Below, in pieces: positions 1 through 5,868 of a stretch of DNA of 13,927 nt; position 1 is the first letter of the stretch; every line of letters starts with the position of its first letter. The notes under the pieces were generated by a model. That model saw only the letters and a program-made list of their open reading frames with translations. It was not told where the DNA came from and made no database searches. The translations under genes were made by a program, and so were the position numbers. This stretch comes from Burkholderiales bacterium (lineage in GTDB: Bacteria > Pseudomonadota > Gammaproteobacteria > Burkholderiales > Usitatibacteraceae), in NCBI GenBank assembly GCA_025936275.1, contig JAICTR010000026.1, forward strand, positions 1 to 13,927. Reading direction: 5' to 3'.

Positions 1-1533
1 CAGGACGGGCGCCTGCAGCCGGAAGTCGCGAACAAGGTGCGCGAGTGGCTGGACGGCGGCCTCAACGACTGGGACATCACGCGCGACGCGCCCTACTTCG
101 GGATCGAGATCCCCGGCGCCCCCGGCAAGTACTTCTACGTCTGGCTCGACGCGCCGATCGGCTACCTCGCCTCGCTCAAGAACCTGCTCGAGAAGAAAGG
201 CCAGGATTTCGCCAAGTACCTGGCGGACCCGAAGCTCGAGCAGGTGCACTTCATCGGCAAGGACATCATCTACTTCCACACGCTCTTCTGGCCGGCGATG
301 CTCAGGTTCGCCGAGCGCAAGGTCCCGGACAAGGTCTACGTCCACGGCTTCCTGCAGCTTTCCGGGGAGAAGATGTCGAAGTCGCGCGGCGTCTCGGTGA
401 GCCCGCAGCGCTACATCGACCTGGGCCTCAATCCCGAGTGGGTGCGCTACTACCTCGCGGCGAAGCTGAACGACCGCGTCGAGGACCTCGACTTCAACCC
501 GGACGACTTCATCGCACGGGTGAACTCGGACCTGGTGGGCAAGTACGTGAACATCGCGAGCCGCGCCGCGGGCTTCATCGCCAAGCGCTTCGCGGGCGCG
601 CTCTCCGAGGAGCCGCTTTCCGCCGGCCGCGAGCTGCGCTACAAGATGCGCGGCAACCTCGCCGCCCCCGCGCCCGACGACGAGCAGGCGCCCGCCATCC
701 TCTTCGAGGTGAGGAGCTTCGCCGATGCGATCGCCGCCGACTACGACGCGCGCGAGTTCGGCAAGGCGATCCGCCAGGTGATGTTCCTCGCCGACCGCGT
801 GAACCAGTACGTGGACGAGCAGAAGCCCTGGGAGATCGCGAAGGAGCCCGGCCAGGACGCGGCGCTGCAGTGGTTCTGCACGCTCTACCTCGAGCTCTTC
901 CGCATCCTCACGATCTACCTCAAGCCGGTGCTGCCGAAGGTGGCCGAGGAAGTGGAAGCGTTCCTCGCGCTCGCCAAGCCCCTCACTTGGGACGATGTCG
1001 GCAACCCGCTCAAGCCCGGGCACAAGGTGCAGCCCTATCGGCACCTGGTCTCGCGCATCGACCCGAAGCAGATCGACCAGCTCCTCGAGCCGGAACCGAA
1101 GCCGGGCGCCCCGAAGCCCGAAGCGAAGCCGGCCGCGGGCGGCGAGACGCACGAGTTCAAGCTCGAGCCCGTCGAGCCGCCCAAGCCGCCGGTGATCCTG
1201 CCGGTGGGCGACACGATCTCGATCGACGACTTCGGCAAGATCGACCTGCGCGTGGCGCGCATCGTCGAGGCGGAGCTGGTCGCCGATGCCGACAAGCTCC
1301 TCAAGCTCACGCTCGACATCGGCATCGAGAGCCGCACGGTGTTCGCCGGCATCCGCTCCGCCTACACGCCGAAGGAGCTGGTGGGTCGGCTCACCGTGAT
1401 GGTCGCGAACCTCGCACCGCGCAAGATGCGCTTCGGCGAATCGCAGGGCATGGTGCTCGCGGCGGGCGACGGCAGCGCGATCTTCCTGCTCGCACCCGAT
1501 TCCGGCGCGCACCCGGGAATGCGCATCAAATAG
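1..1533 (+). CDS. metG: Methionine-tRNA ligase, C-terminal part (5' end outside window)
   Basis: Methionyl-tRNA synthetase charges tRNA-Met with methionine in the cytoplasm. The frame is open from base 1 and ends at TAG 1531-1533, giving 510 residues. E. coli MetG is about 677 residues, so roughly 170 N-terminal residues (including the HIGH motif) lie upstream. Visible landmarks, in order, are the class I signature HFIGKDIIYFH (bases 247-279), the KMSKS loop (370-384) and the helical anticodon-binding domain (to about 1080). These are followed by a Pro/Lys/Glu-rich linker (about 1087-1200). The final domain is an OB-fold tRNA-binding domain of the Trbp111/EMAPII type, from about 1210 to the stop (DLRVARIVEAE near its start, GMVLAA near its end). 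In the family this domain supports dimerisation and tRNA binding. An internal GTG at 37 is not the start, because conserved sequence continues upstream of it. The gene is followed by hairpin repeats rather than an immediate T-tailed terminator. Confidence 0.97.
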   Translation, partial: QDGRLQPEVANKVREWLDGGLNDWDITRDAPYFGIEIPGAPGKYFYVWLDAPIGYLASLKNLLEKKGQDFAKYLADPKLEQVHFIGKDIIYFHTLFWPAMLRFAERKVPDKVYVHGFLQLSGEKMSKSRGVSVSPQRYIDLGLNPEWVRYYLAAKLNDRVEDLDFNPDDFIARVNSDLVGKYVNIASRAAGFIAKRFAGALSEEPLSAGRELRYKMRGNLAAPAPDDEQAPAILFEVRSFADAIAADYDAREFGKAIRQVMFLADRVNQYVDEQKPWEIAKEPGQDAALQWFCTLYLELFRILTIYLKPVLPKVAEEVEAFLALAKPLTWDDVGNPLKPGHKVQPYRHLVSRIDPKQIDQLLEPEPKPGAPKPEAKPAAGGETHEFKLEPVEPPKPPVILPVGDTISIDDFGKIDLRVARIVEAELVADADKLLKLTLDIGIESRTVFAGIRSAYTPKELVGRLTVMVANLAPRKMRFGESQGMVLAAGDGSAIFLLAPDSGAHPGMRIK

Positions 1534-1539
1534 TTAAGG

Positions 1540-1680
1540 TTCGCCGTTGGAGCGGACCTTCGCCGCTCAACGGCGTGTGTTTGAAATTCGCCGTTGGAGC
1601 GGACCTTCGCCGCTCAACGGCGTGTGTTTGAAATTCGCCGTTGGAGCGGACCGTGGCCGCTCAAAGGCGTGCACGGCGAA
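1540..1680. repeat. Three tandem 47-bp hairpin-forming repeats
   Basis: Unit 1 (1540-1586) and unit 2 (1587-1633) are identical over 47 bases. Unit 3 (1634-1680) matches for about the first 36 bases with three substitutions and then decays. Each unit begins TTCGCCGTTGGAGCGG and carries an inverted repeat. CGCCGTTGGAGCGG pairs with CCGCTCAACGGCG across the 7-base loop ACCTTCG, with one bulged G. The hairpins lie at 1542-1575, 1589-1622 and 1636-1669; the third has one arm mismatch. Being 6 bases after the metG stop, the array is probably transcribed as metG 3' UTR. It may act in termination or 3'-end protection, as REP/BIME-type repeats do; that role is inferred. Confidence 0.9.
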
Positions 1681-1687
1681 AAAGGGA

Positions 1688-1711
1688 GCCCGCCGGATTT
1701 CTCCGGCGGGC
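1688..1711. terminator. Perfect 10-bp stem hairpin, candidate terminator
   Basis: GCCCGCCGGA and TCCGGCGGGC form an uninterrupted 10-bp stem closed by the loop TTTC. An A-tract lies just to the left (1679-1683). A rho-independent terminator with a short T-run is therefore better formed for minus-strand transcription than for plus, where no T-run follows. As the only strong isolated stem between metG and the next plus-strand gene, it may still stop or stabilise the metG transcript. No minus-strand gene reading into it is visible in this window. Confidence 0.5.
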
Positions 1712-1859
1712 CATTCGCAAGTGCGCCTTGCGGGAAAATTCGCGGACGTGGACCGTCGCCCGCGAATGACGCCATCCTCCCGCAGCGACCGCGGCCGAGC
1801 CGTGACCGCCATCACAATCCGCCGAGACGGCAAAATACAGCTGTAACCCTCGCCCCTCC

Positions 1860-2231
1860 ATGCCCGCCCGCGAACCGCAACGCCCGCCGCCGTATTCCCT
1901 CGATCGCGACATCCTCGAGCGCGAGGTCGAGGTGCAGGTGTTCCGCGCGAGCGGCCCCGGCGGCCAGCACGTGAACCGCACGGAATCGGCGCTGCGCCTG
2001 GTGCACCCGCCCTCGGGCGTCGTGGTCATCGCGCAGGATTCGCCCTCGCAGTTCCGCAACCGCGAGACCGCCTTCCGGCGCCTCGCCGAGCGCCTGGAGC
2101 GATTGAACCGCGTGCCGAAGAAGCGCGTGCCGACGCGCCCTTCGCTCGCCTCGAAGAAGCGCCGCATCGAGGGAAAGAAGCTGCGCGCCGGCACCAAGCA
2201 ATTGCGCGGGCGGGTGCGCGGCGATGAATGA
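1860..2231 (+). CDS. Small GGQ-domain peptidyl-tRNA hydrolase, ArfB/YaeJ-like release-factor homologue
   Basis: This 123-residue protein has the class I release-factor catalytic domain. The hallmark SGPGGQHVN has GGQ at residues 34-36, the motif that enters the peptidyl-transferase centre and hydrolyses peptidyl-tRNA. There is no codon-recognition domain, so it cannot be RF1 or RF2. The C-terminal third (about residues 86-121) is very basic. Its PTRPSLASKKRR stretch closely resembles the ArfB tail (PTRPTRASKERR in E. coli), which in ArfB occupies the empty mRNA channel of stalled ribosomes. It differs from E. coli ArfB (140 residues) in lacking the roughly 20-residue insert after the GGQ region: residues 45-57 go straight from the strand after GGQ through HPPSG to VVVIAQ. 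The ATG at 1860 is the first plausible start, with only a weak ribosome-binding site. It overlaps acyP by 8 bases, suggesting coupling. Ribosome rescue is inferred from family and tail. Confidence 0.88.
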   Translation: MPAREPQRPPPYSLDRDILEREVEVQVFRASGPGGQHVNRTESALRLVHPPSGVVVIAQDSPSQFRNRETAFRRLAERLERLNRVPKKRVPTRPSLASKKRRIEGKKLRAGTKQLRGRVRGDE

Positions 2232-2508
2232 GGCGCGGCGCACCGTGCGGATGGTGGTGCGCGGGCGCGTGCAGGGCGTGGGCTACCGCTTCGCGGCGCT
2301 CGCCGAGGCCGAGCGCCTTTCGATCACGGGCTGGGTGCGCAACCGCGCCGACGGCAGCGTCGAGGTGCTCGCGCAGGGTCCGGGCGAAGCCATCGACGCG
2401 CTGCTCGCGTGGACGCGCCGTGGGCCGCCCGCGGCGAAAGTGCAGAGCGTCGAGGTGAGCGAGGGCGAAGGCATGTTCGCGTCCTTCCAGGTGCGGCCCA
2501 CCGCATGA
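2224..2508 (+). CDS. acyP: Acylphosphatase
   Basis: This 94-residue protein is the usual length for acylphosphatase, which hydrolyses carboxyl-phosphate bonds in small molecules such as acetyl or carbamoyl phosphate in the cytoplasm. The family signature is clear. VRGRVQGVGYR (residues 12-22) holds the phosphate-binding loop and catalytic Arg22. GWVRNRADGSVEV (36-48) supplies catalytic Asn40. Its ATG at 2224 lies inside the end of the GGQ-domain gene, an 8-base overlap, so the two are very probably co-transcribed and translationally coupled. There is no obvious functional link between the partners. TGA at 2506-2508 ends the gene right at a palindromic element that separates it from the convergent tcuB gene. 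Confidence 0.95.
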   Translation: MNEARRTVRMVVRGRVQGVGYRFAALAEAERLSITGWVRNRADGSVEVLAQGPGEAIDALLAWTRRGPPAAKVQSVEVSEGEGMFASFQVRPTA

Positions 2509-2509
2509 C

Positions 2510-2562
2510 GTCGTTCCGGCGAAGGCGGGAACCATGGATTCCCGCTCCTTCACGGCAATGAC
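2510..2562. terminator. Degenerate palindromic element between convergent acyP and tcuB
   Basis: The inner stem is GCGGGAA (2525-2531) with TTCCCGC (2539-2545) around the loop CCATGGA. The dyad continues imperfectly outward: GAAG (2521-2524) with CTTC (2548-2551), and GTCGTTCCG with CGGCAATGAC at the flanks. The layout resembles the dispersed GGGAATCC/GGATTCCC-type palindromes found between genes of many Proteobacteria. It fills almost the whole 56-base space between two convergent stops (2508 and 2565), so a bidirectional terminator role is likely. No T-run of note follows on either side. Confidence 0.65.
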
Positions 2563-2564
2563 AC

Positions 2565-3698
2565 TTACTCCGCGGTATGGTCGAGCGGCCGGCGGCGCTC
2601 GAGATGGAAGCGCGCGAGCGCCGCGAACCGGTAGACCGCGTGCACGAACTTGCCGTAGGGCATGGTCGCGAAGAGCGCGAGCACCATCGCGAGGTGGATC
2701 GCGAGGAGCGTGCCCATCGCGGCCGTCTCGCGCCATGCGAGCAGGCCGAGGCCCGTCACCCCGGTGAGGAACAGCAGCACGAGGAACGCGACGTCCATCC
2801 CGCCCTGCCGCGGATCGGCGAGCTCCGGATCGCGGCGCGCCTTGAGCCAGAGCAGGCCCGGCGGCCCGATGAGGAGCCCGATGCCGCCCAGCGTGCCGAG
2901 GATCACCGGGAGGCTCAGGTAGGGATACGGCGCCTTCCAGCCGAAGCCGTAGTAATAGATCGTCGCGACGCAGGTCGCGGCGAAGCAGAGCAGGAAGCCG
3001 TAGAACGTGAGGTGATGGAAGCGGCGGCGCGCATAGGAGGGCCGCGCGTCGGGATAGGTGCAGCCGATGCCGCCGCCATCGAGGTACTTCAGCGTGAACG
3101 CGTCGTGGGCCGCCTCGGCGGCGCTCGCCGCGGCAAGCTCGCCCCCCTTCTCGCCCATGTCGCGCCAGAAGCGCGCGAACCCCACGCCCAGCAGCGCGAC
3201 CGCGGCGACGAACACGATGCCGAAGATCCCGGTCATCACATCGTGCGGCAGGAGCGCATGGAACGAGCCCTGCGCATCGCTCCACGCGGAGACGAACCGC
3301 TCGGGGCCGGCGTAGGCGGCGATGAACGCGAACGCGAGCACGAGCGCCGCGATGATCGCGAGTCCGACGGCGAGCCCGTTGCGGCCGAAGAGCCCCGAAA
3401 ATGCGCCGGGCCACGTGTACTTGCGATACGTCGCGCCGCGCACCTCGGCCATCACGCGCGGGAAGTCGAGCCGGAACTCGTGCGGCGGCGCGTACTGGCA
3501 CGCGTAGAGGCAAGAGCCGCAGTTGTGGCACAGGCTCGCGAGGTAATGGATGTCGCCCTCGCTGAACGAAAGGCGCCGCTCGAGCGCCGGGAAGACGGCG
3601 CAGTAGCCCTCGCAATAGCGGCACGCGTTGCAGATCGCGAGGACGCGCTGCGCCTCGGCGACCAGTCCCTCGAGGGACGGAGCCTCAGGCGAGCGCAT
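2565..3698 (-). CDS. tcuB: Tricarballylate utilisation protein TcuB (4Fe-4S membrane electron-transfer protein, CitB-like)
   Basis: TcuB reoxidises the reduced flavin of TcuA and passes electrons to the membrane quinone pool. The 377-residue protein starts with a soluble ferredoxin-like region. One four-cysteine motif lies at Cys23/26/29/33 (CNACRYCEGYC) and a second at Cys57/60/63/67 (CHNCGSCLYAC), consistent with two 4Fe-4S clusters. From about residue 107 onward there are roughly six hydrophobic segments, for example GLAIIAALVLAFAF and VAFLVLLFLTGVTGLGLL, interrupted by a charged loop near 170-210. This is the normal CitB/TcuB architecture. The ATG at 3698 is supported by GGAGG (3708-3712 on the opposite strand) with a 9-base spacer. 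It overlaps the 3' end of tcuA by 14 bases, implying coupled translation with its redox partner. Confidence 0.92.
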   Translation of the reverse strand: MRSPEAPSLEGLVAEAQRVLAICNACRYCEGYCAVFPALERRLSFSEGDIHYLASLCHNCGSCLYACQYAPPHEFRLDFPRVMAEVRGATYRKYTWPGAFSGLFGRNGLAVGLAIIAALVLAFAFIAAYAGPERFVSAWSDAQGSFHALLPHDVMTGIFGIVFVAAVALLGVGFARFWRDMGEKGGELAAASAAEAAHDAFTLKYLDGGGIGCTYPDARPSYARRRFHHLTFYGFLLCFAATCVATIYYYGFGWKAPYPYLSLPVILGTLGGIGLLIGPPGLLWLKARRDPELADPRQGGMDVAFLVLLFLTGVTGLGLLAWRETAAMGTLLAIHLAMVLALFATMPYGKFVHAVYRFAALARFHLERRRPLDHTAE

Positions 3699-5088
3699 GG
3701 CGCGCGGCCTCCGCGCCCGCGATGCGGCCGAAGGTCGTCCCGATCGCCATGCCGATCCCGGCGAGATACCCCTTGCCGAGGATGTTGCCGGCCATGATCT
3801 CGCCCGCGGCGTACACGTTCGCCGCCGGGCTTCCCTCCTGCATCAGCATGCGCGAGCGCTCGTCGATCGCGACCCCGAGATAGGTGAACGTGATGCCGGG
3901 GCGCAACGGATAGGCGTAGTACGGAGGCGTATCGATGCGGCGCGCCCAGTGCGTCTTCGGCGGCGATAGGCCTTCGGTGCGGCAATCGTCGAGCTTCGTG
4001 TGGTCGAACGTGCCGGGGCGCACGGCGGCGTTGAACCCGGCGATCGTGCGCTCGAGCGCCTCGGCGTCGAGCCCGAGCGCGTCCGCGAGCTCATGGATCG
4101 AGGCCGCCTTCACCGGCGGGAACACGGGCGGCATGAAGCGGCCCATGGACTTCGCGTCGATGATCGAATAGCCGATCTGCTCGGGCTGCGCGGCGACGAG
4201 CCTTCCCCAGATCGCGTAGCGCTTGGGCCAGAAGTCCTCGCCCTCGTCGTAGAAGCGCCGCGCCTCGCGATTCACGACGATGCCGAGCGAAACCGCATCG
4301 ACGCGGGTCACGATGCCGCCGTCGTAGCGCGGCGAGCGCGCGTCGATCGCCACGCAATGCCCCTGCGTGGGATCGCTCACCGCCCTGGCGCCCTTCGCGA
4401 GCAAGAGCTTCAGCACCACCCCCATGTTGTACGGCGTGCCGCGCACGATGAAGTTGTCGGCGGGCGGGCCCCACGCTTCGCGCAGCCACGCGAGGTTCGA
4501 CTCGAAGCCGCCGGCCGCGACCACCGCCGCCTTCGCACGAATCGCGTGGCGCTCGCCGGCGCGCGCCACCGTCGCGCTCGCGAAACGCCCGTCGTCGAGC
4601 GCGATGTCCACGACCTCGGTCTCGTACGAGACCGCCACGCCGAGCGCCTGCGCCGCGGCGTAATAGGCGTTCACGAGCGCCTTGCCGCCGCCGAGGAAGA
4701 ATGCGTTGGTGCGCGCGAGGTGCAGCGTCCCGCCGAGCGGCGCCTGGAAGCGCACGCCGTGCGCGATCATCCACGGCACGTGGCGCTCGGTCTCGCGGAT
4801 CGCCATGCGCGCGAGGCGCTCGTCGGTGAGGCCGCCGGTCACCTTCACCAGATCCTGCCAGTACTCCTCCTCCGGATAGGCATCGGTGAGCGGGCCCAGC
4901 GGCGCGTCATGCATGGTGCGCATGTTGCGCGTGTGCCGGCTGTTGCCGCCGCGGAACGCGATCGGCGCCGATTCCACCAGCAGCACGCTCGCGCCGGCGG
5001 CGCGCGCCGTGATCGCCGCGCAGAGCGCCGCGTTGCCGCCGCCCAGCACGAGCACGTCCCAGGTACGCGACGGATCGAACGGTTGCAT
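3685..5088 (-). CDS. tcuA: FAD-dependent tricarballylate dehydrogenase
   Basis: TcuA oxidises tricarballylate, a citrate analogue that inhibits aconitase, to cis-aconitate, which then enters the TCA cycle. The 467-residue length equals that of the known enzyme. The N-terminal Rossmann segment DVLVLGGGNAALCAA (residues 11-25) with Glu39 at the end of the second strand binds FAD. RGGNSRHTRN (46-55) is a distinctive family motif. The C-terminus has the flavin-contacting AAGEIMAGNILGKGY, typical of the fumarate-reductase/succinate-dehydrogenase flavoprotein superfamily. The start ATG at 5088 lies 5 bases after the stop of the SDR gene, with GAGG overlapping that stop region, suggesting reinitiation. 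Downstream tcuB overlaps it. No TcuC transporter or TcuR regulator is present nearby. Assignment to TcuA rather than another flavoprotein reductase rests mainly on the pairing with tcuB and overall resemblance. Confidence 0.9.
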   Translation of the reverse strand: MQPFDPSRTWDVLVLGGGNAALCAAITARAAGASVLLVESAPIAFRGGNSRHTRNMRTMHDAPLGPLTDAYPEEEYWQDLVKVTGGLTDERLARMAIRETERHVPWMIAHGVRFQAPLGGTLHLARTNAFFLGGGKALVNAYYAAAQALGVAVSYETEVVDIALDDGRFASATVARAGERHAIRAKAAVVAAGGFESNLAWLREAWGPPADNFIVRGTPYNMGVVLKLLLAKGARAVSDPTQGHCVAIDARSPRYDGGIVTRVDAVSLGIVVNREARRFYDEGEDFWPKRYAIWGRLVAAQPEQIGYSIIDAKSMGRFMPPVFPPVKAASIHELADALGLDAEALERTIAGFNAAVRPGTFDHTKLDDCRTEGLSPPKTHWARRIDTPPYYAYPLRPGITFTYLGVAIDERSRMLMQEGSPAANVYAAGEIMAGNILGKGYLAGIGMAIGTTFGRIAGAEAARHALA

Positions 5089-5093
5089 GGGCC

Positions 5094-5846
5094 TCAGTAC
5101 TGGTAGCGGCGCAAGCCGCCGTCCACCGGGTAGACCGCGCCGGTGATGTAGCCCGCACGCGGCGAGGCGAGGAACACGGCGAGGTCCGCGAGCTCCTCGG
5201 GGTTGCCGTAGCGCCCCATCGGGATCTCATGCTCCGATTGCCATGCGCGGTACTCGGGCGTGTAGTTGCGCAGGATCTGCTCCGAGAGGATGCGCCCGGG
5301 CGGGATGCAGTTCACGGTGATGCCGTGCCGGCCCACCTCGCGCGACAATCCCTTCGACCACGCGGTGAGCGCGGCCTTGGCGCAGAAGGCGCCGTTCACG
5401 TTGTCCGGTTCCGACTTGCCGGTGATGTTGATGACGCGGCCCCAGCGCCCCTCGATCATGCCGGGAAGGAGCCGGTTGGTGAGCTGGCGGTGGCGCGTGA
5501 AGTTCAACGTGAGCGCCTCGTCCCACTGCGCCTCGGTCGCGTCCTTGCCGAACGCGCGGCTCCCGCCCGCGTTGTTGGCGAGGATCTGGATCGGCCCGAG
5601 CGCCGCGATCGCCTGCGCGGCGACCGCCTCGACGTAGCCGGCGTCGAGCGCGTCGTGCACGATCACCACCGGCCGCGCCGCGCCCTCGCTTTCGATCTCG
5701 TCGGCGAGCGACTCGAGCTTCTCGCGCCGGCGCGCGCCCATCGCCACCTTCACGCCCTCGCGCGCGAGGCCGCGCGCGATCTCGCGCCCGATGCCGGAGC
5801 TCGCGCCCGTGACGAGCGCCGTGCGCCCCTTCAACTGCAGGTCCAT
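5094..5846 (-). CDS. Atypical SDR-family oxidoreductase lacking the catalytic Tyr
   Basis: This 250-residue protein is a classical-length short-chain dehydrogenase/reductase. TGASSGIG (residues 13-20) binds the nucleotide, NNAG (91-94) stabilises the central sheet, Asn115 fits the active-site Asn and VDGG lies near the C-terminus. Arg residues after the second strand (GARRREK, 37-43) favour NADP(H). The active site is odd. In the YxxxK motif the Lys is Lys157 (FCAKAALTAW), but position 153 is Ala, not Tyr. The upstream segment reads NITGKSEPDN instead of a normal Ser-containing strand. I recall related GKSEP-type SDRs with the same feature, so it may be a diverged subfamily rather than a broken gene. 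The ATG at 5846 is preceded by GGAGGA (5850-5855). It starts 22 bases after dnaE and is followed 5 bases later by tcuA. The substrate is unknown; a role with tcuAB is only suggested by spacing. Confidence 0.85.
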   Translation of the reverse strand: MDLQLKGRTALVTGASSGIGREIARGLAREGVKVAMGARRREKLESLADEIESEGAARPVVIVHDALDAGYVEAVAAQAIAALGPIQILANNAGGSRAFGKDATEAQWDEALTLNFTRHRQLTNRLLPGMIEGRWGRVINITGKSEPDNVNGAFCAKAALTAWSKGLSREVGRHGITVNCIPPGRILSEQILRNYTPEYRAWQSEHEIPMGRYGNPEELADLAVFLASPRAGYITGAVYPVDGGLRRYQY

Positions 5847-5868
5847 CGTTCCTCCGGGTCGGGAAAGC

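Larger units (their letters stand above)
1534..1859. other. Non-coding gap between metG and the GGQ-domain gene
   Basis: This 326-base stretch has no believable gene. It contains three tandem 47-bp hairpin repeats (1540-1680) and a strong hairpin (1688-1711). About 150 bases of plainer sequence lead up to the ATG at 1860. Near the end sits a perfect 10-bp palindrome, TACAGCTGTA, at 1836-1845. I see no convincing -35/-10 pair for the downstream gene and no clear Shine-Dalgarno sequence in front of its ATG. The reading frames crossing this gap are open because the repeat unit contains no stop in most frames, not because of coding selection. Confidence 0.75.

Noticed and set aside
1540..1680. 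Integron attC-like sites: GCTCAAC and GTTGGAG fit or nearly fit the R-box patterns
   Set aside because: The interval between the boxes is only about 35 bases. Paired L boxes are absent, GTTGGAG fails the terminal pyrimidine, no cassette gene lies between units, and no integrase is in view. A structured intergenic repeat explains the data better.
1540..1680. CRISPR array
   Set aside because: The units are directly tandem with no unique spacers, and no cas gene is visible.
45..1974. Plus-strand frames crossing the repeats (45-1631, 1547-1846, 1594-1974), which share the peptide RRWSGPSPLNGV
   Set aside because: The 47-bp unit is not a multiple of three, so the same bases are read in different frames by different ORFs. 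The first is a shadow of metG and the others are just translated repeat. No ribosome-binding site or codon bias supports coding.
2026..3624. 532-codon minus-strand frame spanning acyP and tcuB
   Set aside because: It crosses a convergent gene junction and its palindromic element, and it conflicts with the motif-supported acyP, GGQ-domain and tcuB frames.
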